From: Streptomyces sp. YIM 130001
GTDB lineage: Bacteria; Actinomycetota; Actinomycetes; Streptomycetales; Streptomycetaceae
Assembly (NCBI RefSeq): GCF_003574445.1
Contig: NZ_KZ984582.1
Span: 1 to 38,828, forward strand
Length of the DNA stretch: 38,828 nt
Reading direction: 5' to 3'
The position numbers and the translations under genes are program-made. The notes under the pieces were generated by a model that saw only the letters and a list, made by a program, of their open reading frames with translations, was not told the DNA's origin and made no database searches. Of the stretch, positions 1 to 7,610 are shown one piece after another. Each line of letters starts with the position of its first letter. Position 1 is the stretch's first letter.

Positions 1-153
1 TGGGCCTACCACCGCCCCTACACCTCAGACGCCCAACGACAAGCAGCATTCCCCGACTGGCTCGACTGGTACAACTACCACCGACCCCACACCGGAATCG
101 ACGGCCAACCCCCAGCCAACCGCGTCACCAACCTGCCGGGACAGCACATCTAG
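1..153 (+). pseudogene. IS transposase, C-terminal fragment (IS481/IS3-like integrase core)
   Basis: The window opens in frame inside a coding region of 50 codons that ends in TAG. The peptide contains WLDWYNYHRPHTGIDGQPP followed by NRVTNLPG, the typical tail of DDE integrase-type transposases of the IS481/IS3 kind, where a YN-x-x-RPH motif follows the catalytic Glu. The catalytic residues would lie upstream, outside the window, so I cannot tell whether the full gene is intact or broken. It reads toward dnaB, which is on the opposite strand. The IS481 assignment is by motif resemblance only. Confidence 0.7.
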
Positions 154-468
154 ATGGCTGAGTTGGCGTGGAGTCGTCCAAGTCCGACGATCAATCCGTC
201 AGACAGTGGCCTCACCAATCTGGCATATGGCCTCAGAAGCCGGACGCCACATCCGCCTGTAGGTTCTCCGCCTCCGTGTTATGTGCCAACGCTGTGACCT
301 GCGGCCCTGCCCGGCGTCTCACGCCGTGTCATCCGGTGGTTGTCTCAGCTTCCGTGTCATTTGCTCAGCTCTCCTGTTCGAGGCGGGCCGCTGACCAGCA
401 ACATGACATTGGCGTGAGACTGCGGCGGAGAATATGACACGGAACCGGAGAACCCACACCGCCGAGGC
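154..468. repeat. Intergenic stretch with interleaved inverted repeats, probable IS-end remnant
   Basis: No convincing gene lies between the transposase stop and the dnaB stop. Two inverted-repeat pairs interleave here. GTCTCACGCC at 316-325 is mirrored by GGCGTGAGAC at 411-420, and each arm runs on into a TGTCAT or its complement. TTCCGTGTCAT at 350-360 is mirrored by ATGACACGGAA at 434-444. A related GTCTCA-GTGTCAT unit starts at 342. The order is A-B-A'-B', not a simple nested hairpin. Repeated TGTCAT ends beside a transposase suggest terminal repeats of one or more insertion elements. That reading is inference. Confidence 0.5.
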
Positions 469-1941
469 TCAGGTCTGGGCCATGTCCACGAAGCGGGAGT
501 AGTGCCCCTGGAAGGCGACGGTGATCGTCGCCGTCGGGCCGTTACGGTGCTTGGCCACGATCAGATCCGCCTCGCCCGCGCGCGGCGACTCCTTCTCGTA
601 CGCGTCCTCACGGTGCAGGAGGATGACCATGTCGGCGTCCTGCTCGATGGAACCCGACTCACGCAGGTCCGAGACCATCGGCTTCTTGTCCGTGCGCTGC
701 TCGGGACCACGGTTCAGCTGCGAAAGCGCGATCACCGGAACCTCGAGCTCCTTCGCGAGCAGCTTGAGGTTACGGGACATGTCCGAGACCTCCTGCTGGC
801 GGCTCTCGGCCCGTTTGGAACCGCCGGACTGCATCAGCTGCAGATAGTCGATGACGACCAGGCGCAGGTCGTTGCGCTGCTTGAGCCGACGGCACTTGGC
901 ACGGATCTCCATCATCGAGAGGTTCGGCGAATCGTCGATGTAGAGCGGGGCGGCCGAGACATCGGGCATCCGGCGGGCGAGCCGGGTCCAGTCCTCGTCC
1001 GTCATCGTGCCGGAACGCATGTGGTGCAGCGCCACTCGGGCCTCGGCCGAGAGCAGTCGCATCGCGATCTCGTTGCGCCCCATTTCGAGGGAGAAGATGA
1101 CGCTCGGCAGGTTGCTCCTGATCGAGGCCGCTCGGGCGAAGTCCAGCGCCAGCGTCGACTTACCCATGGCGGGACGGGCGGCGATGACGACCATCTGGCC
1201 CGGATGCAGGCCGTTCGTCAGGGAGTCGAAGTCGGTGAAGCCCGTGGGGACTCCGGTCATCTCGCCGCTGCGGGAACCGATCGCCTCGATCTCGTCGAGC
1301 GCGCCCTCCATGATGTCGCCGAGCGGCAGATAGTCCTCGCTGGTGCGCTGCTCGGTGACGGCGTAGATCTCGGCCTGGGCGCTGTTGACGATCTCGTCCA
1401 CGTCGCCGTCGGCCGCGTATCCCATCTGGGTGATCCGCGTGCCCGCCTCGACGAGGCGGCGCAGGACGGCGCGCTCGTGGACGATCTCGGCGTAGTACTC
1501 GGCGTTGGCCGCCGTCGGCACCATCTGGACCAGGGTGTGCAGATACGATGCGCCACCCACGCGCGTGATCTCGCCGCGCTTGGTGAGCTCGGCGGCGGCC
1601 GTGATCGGGTCGGCCGGCTCGCCCTTCGCGTACAGGTCGAGGATCGCCTGGTAGATCGTCTCGTGAGCCGGGCGGTAGAAGTCGTGGCCCTTGAGCACCT
1701 CGACGACGTCCGCGATCGCGTCCTTGGAGAGCAGCATGCCGCCGAGCACGGACTGCTCCGCATCAAGATCCTGCGGCGGTACGCGCTCGAACGCGGAACC
1801 GCCGTCCCAACCGCCCCCCTCCCGGCCCCGGTCGTGCTGATCCTCACGGCCACCCGACTCGTTGCGCCGGCGGGAGGCGGGCAGACGATCGCTGGGACCG
1901 CTGTCGGCCCACGGGTCGTCCAAGGGCTCGGAAATGCTCAC
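469..1941 (-). CDS. dnaB: Replicative DNA helicase DnaB
   Basis: Ring helicase that unwinds DNA ahead of the replication fork. The protein is 490 residues from a GTG start (reads VSISEPLDD) placed 6 bases behind a GGAGGAGG ribosome-binding site. The open frame extends 56 codons further upstream, but that part has no family resemblance. After about 45 charged linker residues comes the N-terminal domain (ERVPPQDLDAEQSVLGGML), then the RecA-like core. Walker A ARPAMGKST is near residues 255-263, Walker B LVVIDYLQLM near 361-370 and SQLNRGPEQR near 407. No intein interrupts the Walker A or later motifs, and the length is normal for actinobacteria. It is transcribed away from a leader containing several DnaA-box-like 9-mers. 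Confidence 0.97.
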   Translation of the reverse strand: MSISEPLDDPWADSGPSDRLPASRRRNESGGREDQHDRGREGGGWDGGSAFERVPPQDLDAEQSVLGGMLLSKDAIADVVEVLKGHDFYRPAHETIYQAILDLYAKGEPADPITAAAELTKRGEITRVGGASYLHTLVQMVPTAANAEYYAEIVHERAVLRRLVEAGTRITQMGYAADGDVDEIVNSAQAEIYAVTEQRTSEDYLPLGDIMEGALDEIEAIGSRSGEMTGVPTGFTDFDSLTNGLHPGQMVVIAARPAMGKSTLALDFARAASIRSNLPSVIFSLEMGRNEIAMRLLSAEARVALHHMRSGTMTDEDWTRLARRMPDVSAAPLYIDDSPNLSMMEIRAKCRRLKQRNDLRLVVIDYLQLMQSGGSKRAESRQQEVSDMSRNLKLLAKELEVPVIALSQLNRGPEQRTDKKPMVSDLRESGSIEQDADMVILLHREDAYEKESPRAGEADLIVAKHRNGPTATITVAFQGHYSRFVDMAQT

Positions 1942-2401
1942 CGAACCACCTCCTCCCGTCCGCCGCGCGGACCTAGCCGTGCCCCTCTTTCCTACGGCAC
2001 GACACTGACAAATCGGAGCCGGAACTCCGCTTCCGACGCGTCGATGTCGGGGGGCTTTCACGACCGGAAAAAGACGCCGGGCGCTGCACCACGGTAGGGC
2101 TGCGGGCACCGTCAGCCAATCTGGTTATCCACAGGCACTGTGGATGACGGGCGAGATGCTGTGGAGAAGTGTGCCCAACCTGTGCACGGCTCGGTGGACA
2201 GGTCTGTGAACAAGCCCTCAGGCTTTCCTGAAAACATCCCCTGACCTGGTCTTTCACTCCCTCACAGCTGTGCATAAGAAAAACTTTCCCCATCGGGGCA
2301 AGTTCCTGTCGCCCCGCGCCCGGCGCACCCCTCGGCCAGCGATCAAGTAAGGGTCACAGCACAGTTGCATCACTTACCTGTGGAAGATTAGATTGGTGCC
2401 C
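1942..2401. promoter_or_regulatory. dnaB/MATE divergent intergenic region with DnaA-box-like cluster
   Basis: This 460-base divergent region carries the dnaB leader and several 9-mers close to the DnaA box (TTGTCCACA or TTATCCACA). 2125-2133 is an exact TTATCCACA. Complement-strand matches with one difference are at 2139-2147 (TCATCCACA), 2160-2168 (TTCTCCACA), 2205-2213 (TTGTTCACA) and 2269-2277 (TTATGCACA). Five boxes in about 155 bases is far more than expected in high-GC DNA. DnaA binding here is inference. No terminator or small gene was recognised in the stretch. Confidence 0.55.
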
Positions 2402-3739
2402 ATGACACAGGCCCCCGGGACCACCAAAGATGTACGCCGCCGCCACGATCGGGAGATCGTGGCGCTGGCCGTCCCGGCCTTCGGCGCACTCGTCGCCGAG
2501 CCCCTCTTCGTCATGGCCGACAGCGCCATCGTCGGCCATCTCGGCACGGCCCAACTGGCCGGCCTCGGAGTCGCCTCCGCCCTCCTGATGACCGGCGTCA
2601 GCATCTTCGTCTTCCTCGCCTACGCCACCACGGCAGCCGTCGCCCGACGCGTCGGAGCCGGAGATCTGCCGGCCGCCATCCGCCAGGGCATGGACGGCAT
2701 CTGGCTGGCCCTGCTCCTCGGAGCCCTGGTGGTCGCCGTCATCGTGCCGACGACACCAGAACTCATCTCGGCCTTCGGCGCCTCGGACACCGCCGCACCG
2801 TACGCCGTCACGTATCTGCGGATCTCCTCCATCGGCATCCCCGCCATGCTGATCGTGCTCGCCGCGACCGGTGTCCTGCGCGGACTCCAGGACACCAAGA
2901 CCCCGCTCTACGTCGCCATCGCCGGTTTCGCGGCCAACGCGGTCCTGAACGTCGCCCTCGTCTACGGCGCCGGCTTCGGCATCGCCGGATCCGCCTGGGG
3001 CACGGTCATCGCCCAGTGGGGGATGGCGGCCGCCTATCTGGTCGTGGTGGTTCGCGGCGCCCGGCGGCACGGGGCCTCGCTCCGGCCCGACGCCGCGGGC
3101 ATCCGCGCCTGCGCCCAGGCGGGCGCCCCACTCCTAGTACGGACCCTTTCCCTGCGAGCGATCCTGATGATCGCCACGGCAGTGGCGGCACGTCTCGGGG
3201 ACACGGAAGTCGCAGCGCACCAGATCATCCTGTCGCTGTGGAGCCTGCTGGCCTTCGCCCTCGATGCGATCGCCATCGCCGGGCAGGCGATCATCGGCCG
3301 CTACCTCGGTGCAGGAGACGCGGCAGGTGCACGGGCCGCCTGCAAACGCATGGTGGAGTGGGGCATCGCCGCCGGCCTCGTACTCGGGCTCCTGGTGATC
3401 GTGGCCCGGCCGGTGTTTCTGCCCCTGTTCACCAGCGACGCCGGCGTACAGGACGCCGCCTTCGTCGCCCTTCTCGTGGTGGCCCTGTCCCAGCCGGTCT
3501 CCGGGATCGTCTTCGTACTCGACGGCGTACTGATGGGTGCCGGAGACGGCCGGTACCTGGCCTGGGCCATGCTCGTCACGCTCGCGGCGTACACACCGGT
3601 AGCCCTGCTCGTACCGACCATCGGCGGCGGACTGGCCGCGCTGTGGGGCGCGATGGCGCTGATGATGGTCATCCGCATGGTGACCCTCTGGTTCCGCACA
3701 CGCTCCGGCCGGTGGATCGTCACCGGCGCCACTCGCTGA
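2402..3739 (+). CDS. MATE family efflux transporter (DinF-like)
   Basis: Multidrug/toxin extrusion antiporter of the cytoplasmic membrane, about 446 residues, the usual MATE length. The N-terminus RRHDREIVALAVPAFGALVAEPLFVMADSAIVGHLG is the typical first helix and loop of the DinF branch. About 12 hydrophobic segments follow in two similar halves, the second beginning near APLLVRTLSLRAILM. I use the ATG at 2402. TTG at 2393 and GTG at 2396 are in frame and better spaced from GGAAGA at 2382-2387, so the protein may be 2-3 residues longer. The substrate cannot be read from sequence. The gene is divergent from dnaB and convergent with rplI; S. coelicolor has a MATE gene at this place. Confidence 0.92.
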   Translation: MTQAPGTTKDVRRRHDREIVALAVPAFGALVAEPLFVMADSAIVGHLGTAQLAGLGVASALLMTGVSIFVFLAYATTAAVARRVGAGDLPAAIRQGMDGIWLALLLGALVVAVIVPTTPELISAFGASDTAAPYAVTYLRISSIGIPAMLIVLAATGVLRGLQDTKTPLYVAIAGFAANAVLNVALVYGAGFGIAGSAWGTVIAQWGMAAAYLVVVVRGARRHGASLRPDAAGIRACAQAGAPLLVRTLSLRAILMIATAVAARLGDTEVAAHQIILSLWSLLAFALDAIAIAGQAIIGRYLGAGDAAGARAACKRMVEWGIAAGLVLGLLVIVARPVFLPLFTSDAGVQDAAFVALLVVALSQPVSGIVFVLDGVLMGAGDGRYLAWAMLVTLAAYTPVALLVPTIGGGLAALWGAMALMMVIRMVTLWFRTRSGRWIVTGATR

Positions 3740-3778
3740 CCCGGCCGCTCGCCCCTCGGCCGACAACTGCCGACGGCT

Positions 3779-3792
3779 GTTTCACGTGAAAC
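3779..3792. promoter_or_regulatory. parS: parS site 1 (exact)
   Basis: Exact 14-base palindrome GTTTCACGTGAAAC, the Streptomyces ParB binding site, in the gap between the convergent MATE gene and rplI. Its right half GTGAAAC is repeated twice more at 13-base spacing (see the repeat at 3786-3818). Confidence 0.9.
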
Positions 3793-3818
3793 AGCCGCGT
3801 GAAACAGCCGCGTGAAAC
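3786..3818 (+). repeat. 13-bp tandem repeat of parS half-sites
   Basis: The unit GTGAAACAGCCGC occurs at 3786-3798 and again at 3799-3811, followed by a third GTGAAAC at 3812-3818. The first copy overlaps the right arm of parS site 1. The result is one full parS plus two extra half-sites in the same orientation. Confidence 0.85.
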
Positions 3819-3888
3819 CGCGGTCGACCGGCCGACCTCATCGAGCATGGCGGTCGCAGGGCAGGTCACCGTCGGCCCCGCACAAACA

Positions 3889-3923
3889 CGGAGGGCCCGC
3901 ACCTCACAGGTGCGGGCCCTCCG
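3889..3923 (-). terminator. Terminator hairpin after rplI
   Basis: Perfect 16-base stem (left arm 3889-3904, right arm 3908-3923) closing a 3-base loop. It lies 31 bases beyond the rplI stop and also faces the end of the MATE gene, so it probably serves both convergent units. Confidence 0.85.
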
Positions 3924-3953
3924 GCTGTCTACGACAGTGCGCGAATCAGCGCC

Positions 3954-4400
3954 TCAGGCGGCGACAACCTCGATGTTGACCTTGGCGGCCACCTCGGGGT
4001 GCAGACGCACAGACGCCTCGTGGGCGCCGAGCGACTTGATCGGCGCGCCCAGCTCGATACGACGCTTGTCGACCTCGGGGCCACCGGCAGCCTTGATCGC
4101 CGAAGCGACATCAGCAGCGGTCACGGCACCGAAGAGACGGCCGGCGTCGCCCGAACGAGTCGCCAGGCGAACCTTGACGGCCTCGATCTGGCCCTTGATC
4201 GAGTTGGCCTGCTCGATCGTCTGGATCTCGTGGATCTTGCGAGCACGACGGATCTGCTCGACGTCCTTCTCGCCACCCTTGGTCCAGCGGATCGCGAAGC
4301 GACGCGGGACCAGGTAGTTGCGAGCGTAGCCGTCCTTGACGTCGACGACGTCGCCCGCGGCACCGAGGCCGGTGACCTCGTGGGTGAGGATGATCTTCAT
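3954..4400 (-). CDS. rplI: 50S ribosomal protein L9
   Basis: Large-subunit protein binding 23S rRNA near the L1 stalk. The 148 residues are the standard length. The N-domain MKIILTHEVTGLGAAGDVVDVKDGYARNYLVP is the hallmark of L9, followed by the long connecting helix and the C-domain (RLFGAVTAADVASAIKAAGG ending NIEVVAA). It is the last gene of the rpsF-ssb-rpsR-rplI operon, 18 bases behind rpsR and followed by a strong hairpin. Confidence 0.98.
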   Translation of the reverse strand: MKIILTHEVTGLGAAGDVVDVKDGYARNYLVPRRFAIRWTKGGEKDVEQIRRARKIHEIQTIEQANSIKGQIEAVKVRLATRSGDAGRLFGAVTAADVASAIKAAGGPEVDKRRIELGAPIKSLGAHEASVRLHPEVAAKVNIEVVAA

Positions 4401-4418
4401 GATTCGGTCACCCTTCCC

Positions 4419-4655
4419 TTATCGCGCGGTGGACGTGTAGGGCAGCAGCGCCATCTCACGGCTGTTCTTGACGGCCGTGGCGACGTCACGCTGGTGCTGC
4501 GTGCAGTTGCCGGTCACGCGGCGGGCACGGATCTTGCCGCGGTCGGAAATGAACTTCCGCAGCATGTTCGTGTCCTTGTAGTCCACGTACGTGACCTTGT
4601 CCTTGCAGAATGCGCAGACCTTCTTCTTAGGCTTGCGCACAGGCGGCTTCGCCAT
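4419..4655 (-). CDS. rpsR: 30S ribosomal protein S18, cysteine-containing (zinc) form
   Basis: Small-subunit protein that partners S6. The 78 residues begin MAKPPVRKPKKKVCAFCKDK and contain GKIRARRVTGNCTQHQR. The CxxC pair plus the later Cys/His fit the zinc-binding C+ form of S18; actinomycetes often carry a second, cysteine-free copy elsewhere that takes over when zinc is scarce. The start ATG has a GGAG-type site 8 bases ahead (AGGAGAAACACC). It is third in the rpsF operon, with a 45-base gap from ssb. Confidence 0.97.
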   Translation of the reverse strand: MAKPPVRKPKKKVCAFCKDKVTYVDYKDTNMLRKFISDRGKIRARRVTGNCTQHQRDVATAVKNSREMALLPYTSTAR

Positions 4656-4700
4656 GGTGTTTCTCCTGTGTGATCAAGAAGTGTGGGTACGTACCCGCCC

Positions 4701-5282
4701 TTAGAAGGGGGGCTCGTCCGAGTAGCCGCCGCCACCGCCGGAGCTTCCGCCCCAGCCGCCACCGCCGCCGCCCTGCTGGCCGCCGCCGGCGGGCGCGCCG
4801 GTCGCCCAGGGGTCAGAGGCGGGTGCACCGCCCTGCTGCTGGCCGCCGCCGGGTCCGCCCCAGCCGCCGCCACCCTGGCCGCCGCCCTGTCCGCCACCGC
4901 CACCTTGGCCACCTCGGCCGCTGGTCTTGGTGACCTTGGCCGATGCGTACCTCAGCGAGGGGCCGATCTCGTCGACCTCCAGCTCCACGACAGTCCGCTT
5001 CTCACCCTGCTGGGTTTCGTACGAACGCTGCCGCAACCGTCCCTGAGCCACCACACGCGTACCGCGCGTGAGGGTCTCGGCGACGTTCTCAGCGGCCTGC
5101 CGCCAGATCGATGCGCGGAGGAACAGCGCGTCGCCGTCCTTCCACTCATTGGTCTGCCGGTCGAAGGTCCGGGGGGTCGAGGCGATCGTGAAGTTGGCTA
5201 CGGCCGCACCGGAAGGGGTGAAGCGCAGCTCGGGGTCATCGGTCAGGTTCCCGACGACGGTGATGACTGTCTCGCCTGCCAT
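4701..5282 (-). CDS. ssb: Single-stranded DNA-binding protein
   Basis: Coats single-stranded DNA during replication and repair. The 193-residue protein has an OB-fold over residues 1-115 (MAGETVITVVGNLTDDPELRF, then FLRASIWRQAAENVAETL and GRLRQRSYETQQGEKR). A glycine/glutamine-rich flexible linker of about 70 residues follows, then the acidic tip DEPPF that recruits partner proteins. This layout is typical of the main actinobacterial SSB. It sits between rpsF and rpsR, the order found in many bacteria, so it is likely co-expressed with the ribosomal proteins. Confidence 0.97.
   Translation of the reverse strand: MAGETVITVVGNLTDDPELRFTPSGAAVANFTIASTPRTFDRQTNEWKDGDALFLRASIWRQAAENVAETLTRGTRVVAQGRLRQRSYETQQGEKRTVVELEVDEIGPSLRYASAKVTKTSGRGGQGGGGGQGGGQGGGGWGGPGGGQQQGGAPASDPWATGAPAGGGQQGGGGGGWGGSSGGGGGYSDEPPF
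4752..4915 (-). repeat. GGG/Q low-complexity linker repeats in ssb
   Basis: Near-repetitive GGN codons encode stretches such as GGGGQGGGQGGGGWGG. They form the flexible tail of SSB and also explain long shadow reading frames on the other strand. Confidence 0.7.
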
Positions 5283-5365
5283 GGTGATGACCTCTCGCGT
5301 GTGCTTTACGGCTTGGCTCTAGCGGTTGGCTGCTACTCGGTTCCCGAGTCGCCGAGCGGGAAGGC

Positions 5366-5656
5366 TCAGTGAGTCTCGGGACGGAGGACCTTGGTCCGGA
5401 GGACCGACTCGTTCAGGTTCATCTGGCGGTCGAGCTCCTTGACGATCGCAGGCTCGGCCTGCAGATCGATGACCGAGTAGATGCCCTCGGGCTTCTTCTT
5501 GATCTCGTACGAGAGACGACGACGGCCCCAGGTGTCGACCTTCTCGACCTTTCCGTTGCCCTCACGGACGACGGAGAGGAAGTTCTCGATCAGCGGGGAG
5601 ACAGCGCGCTCCTCGAGATCGGGGTCGAGGATGACCATCACCTCGTAGTGACGCAT
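5366..5656 (-). CDS. rpsF: 30S ribosomal protein S6
   Basis: Small-subunit protein that binds S18 on the platform of the 30S subunit. The 96 residues start MRHYEVMVILDPDLEERAV and include WGRRRLSYEIKKKPEGIY, the family signature. The start is fixed by an excellent ribosome-binding site, AAAGGAGGTGGG, nine bases ahead; the frame remains open upstream but that part is not S6-like. It is the first gene of the four-gene operon, with the promoter expected in 5657-5937. Confidence 0.98.
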   Translation of the reverse strand: MRHYEVMVILDPDLEERAVSPLIENFLSVVREGNGKVEKVDTWGRRRLSYEIKKKPEGIYSVIDLQAEPAIVKELDRQMNLNESVLRTKVLRPETH

Positions 5657-5937
5657 GTGGAACCCACCTCCTTTGGACTCAGCGGCCACGGTCGTTCCGT
5701 GGCAGGAGGGTCGTGATGCGTTCGCAACGGTATCGGCCGCCACTGACATTGGGCTCCCACGCGGGGGGCCTGTGCTTGTGGCCCGGCCCGGAAGGACCAG
5801 GGCAGACACCGGTGCAGACCGTAAACAGTACCTGCACCCCGGCCCCCGGTTGAAATCCAGTGGTGAGAGGCCGCAATCTGTACACATCGGGTGTCCAGGG
5901 CGCTACGATGCGCCGGTTCTCCGCCAGGAGGTGCCTC

Positions 5938-6246
5938 ATGGCACAGGCAATGCGACCGAACTCCGCGACCTCTCTCTTCGCCACCGACGGCAAGCCCCAT
6001 CCGCTGCAGGACGGCCTGCTCGCCGTGACCTTGGTGCTGGGTCTGACCGCGCTCATCACCGCGATGTTCCACAGCCTGCATCTGCTCAGTTCCTGGGCAG
6101 GTCTGGTCGGAATCGTGACCGGCGCGTACGGCCAGTACATCTCGGAGACCACCCGGGAGCGCTTCGGGCTGATCCTCGGCCTCGGTGCTTCGGCCATCGG
6201 CTTCTTCCTGGGTATGGCGCACGGCGGCCTGTTCGGCGGGCTCTGA
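5938..6246 (+). CDS. Small hypothetical membrane protein
   Basis: A 102-residue protein whose ATG follows AGGAGGTG by five bases, which decides this start over the longer open frame. After a polar N-terminus (MAQAMRPNSATSLFATDGKPHP) come about three hydrophobic segments, roughly residues 22-42, 48-60 and 75-100, the last ending GMAHGGLFGGL. I recognise no catalytic motif. A protein of this type lies beside rpsF in S. coelicolor, as I recall. It is divergent from rpsF and followed by a hairpin, so it is probably a single-gene unit. Function unknown. Confidence 0.82.
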   Translation: MAQAMRPNSATSLFATDGKPHPLQDGLLAVTLVLGLTALITAMFHSLHLLSSWAGLVGIVTGAYGQYISETTRERFGLILGLGASAIGFFLGMAHGGLFGGL

Positions 6247-6274
6247 GCCGAGTTCTGAACCCCGCTCCTGAGGA

Positions 6275-6310
6275 CGCCCGGCGTGGGCGGCACCACGGTC
6301 ACGCCGGGCG
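6275..6310 (+). terminator. Hairpin after the small membrane protein gene
   Basis: Perfect 11-base stem (6275-6285 with 6300-6310) and a 14-base loop, 29 bases beyond the stop. It has no T-tract, as is common in Streptomyces. Confidence 0.65.
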
Positions 6311-6414
6311 ACGTTGCATGCGGCCATCCGGGGCGATCCCCGGGCGCAGTAGGCTTCGGCGCGAGAGCCGGAGCCCCTGCCCCATGGGGACACACCTGCC
6401 GAGGAGCGCCCCGC

Positions 6415-7536
6415 ATGAGCCTGACCCTGAGGACCATCAGCCGTGAGCAGCATCTGGCATACATCCAGACCCTGCCGTCGGCCAGTCACTGCCAGGTCCC
6501 GGCGTGGGCTGATGTGAAGAGCGAATGGCGCTCGGAGAACCTCGGCTGGTTCGACGACCGCACCGGCGAGCTGGTGGGCGCGGGTCTGGTCCTCTACCGC
6601 CAGCTGCCGAAGGTCAAGCGCTACCTCGCGTACCTCCCCGAGGGCCCGGTCATCAACTGGCACGCCCCCAATCTGGACGAGTGGCTGCAGCCGATGCTCG
6701 CCCACCTCAAGCAACAGGGCGCCTTCTCCGTGAAGATGGGGCCGCCGGTCGTGATCCGCCGGTGGGACGCTCCGGCGATCAAGGCCGGTATCCAGAACCC
6801 GGATGTGAAGCGCCTGCGGGACGTGGAGGCCAGTCATATCGAGCCGCGCGCCTTCGAGGTCTCGGACCGGCTGCGGCGCATGGGGTGGCAGCAGGGCGAG
6901 GACGGCGGCGCCGGCTTCGGTGACGTACAGCCCCGCTACGTCTTCCAGGTACCGCTGGCCAACCGCTCCCTCGACGACGTACTCAAGAGCTTCAACCAGC
7001 TCTGGCGCCGCAACATCAAGAAGGCCGAGAAGGCCGGCGTCGAGGTCGTCCAGGGCGGCTACGAGGACTTGGCCGAATGGCAGCGGCTCTACGAGATCAC
7101 CGCCGTGCGCGACAAGTTCCGTCCGCGGCCGCTCAGTTACTTCCAGCAGCAGTGGAACGCCCTCAACTCCGAGGACCCGAACCGCATGCGGCTGTACTTC
7201 GCCCGCCACAACGGCGTGAACCTCTCGGCGGCGACGATGCTCGTGGTCGGCGGGCACGTCTGGTACTCCTACGGAGCCTCCGACAACATCGGGCGCGAGG
7301 TCCGTCCCTCGAACGCCATGCAGTGGCGGATGCTCCGCGACGCCTACGCCCTCGGCGCCAGCGTCTATGACCTGCGTGGCATCTCCGACTCGCTGGACGA
7401 GACCGACCACCTCTTCGGTCTGATCCAGTTCAAGGTCGGCACCGGCGGCGAGGCCGTCGAGTACATCGGCGAGTGGGACTTCCCGCTCAACAAGCTGCTG
7501 CACAAGGCGCTCGACATCTACATGTCGCGACGCTGA
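6415..7536 (+). CDS. femX: FemX-like peptidyltransferase (peptidoglycan bridge, Fem/FemABX family)
   Basis: Fem-family enzymes transfer an amino acid from aminoacyl-tRNA to the stem peptide of lipid II. In Streptomyces, FemX adds the single glycine bridge to LL-diaminopimelate. The 373-residue protein starts at an ATG behind GAGGAG; a 44-codon upstream extension of the frame is not family-like. Two GNAT-like lobes are visible: an N-terminal one (HCQVPAWADVKSEWRSENLGW, YLAYLPEGPVINW) and a C-terminal one with FNQLWRRNIKKAEKAGVEV, ITAVRDKF and YDLRGISDSLDETDHLFGLIQFK, the last a strong Fem signature. The corresponding S. coelicolor gene is, as I recall, SCO3904 femX. The racemase-like gene follows after 74 bases, probably in one operon. 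Confidence 0.9.
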   Translation: MSLTLRTISREQHLAYIQTLPSASHCQVPAWADVKSEWRSENLGWFDDRTGELVGAGLVLYRQLPKVKRYLAYLPEGPVINWHAPNLDEWLQPMLAHLKQQGAFSVKMGPPVVIRRWDAPAIKAGIQNPDVKRLRDVEASHIEPRAFEVSDRLRRMGWQQGEDGGAGFGDVQPRYVFQVPLANRSLDDVLKSFNQLWRRNIKKAEKAGVEVVQGGYEDLAEWQRLYEITAVRDKFRPRPLSYFQQQWNALNSEDPNRMRLYFARHNGVNLSAATMLVVGGHVWYSYGASDNIGREVRPSNAMQWRMLRDAYALGASVYDLRGISDSLDETDHLFGLIQFKVGTGGEAVEYIGEWDFPLNKLLHKALDIYMSRR

Positions 7537-7610
7537 ACCGCTAGACCGAGCACAATTCGCTTTCATACCCCTGATACACCGCAGGCACGAGAAAGGTTCC
7601 GGGTCCGGCC

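Noticed and set aside
502..2097. 531-codon open frame on the plus strand opposite dnaB
   Set aside because: It is the complement of dnaB with no domain or ribosome-binding site; high GC keeps antisense frames open.
1942..2109. 56-codon upstream extension of dnaB
   Set aside because: The GTG at 1941 has a strong ribosome-binding site and starts the recognisable DnaB sequence.
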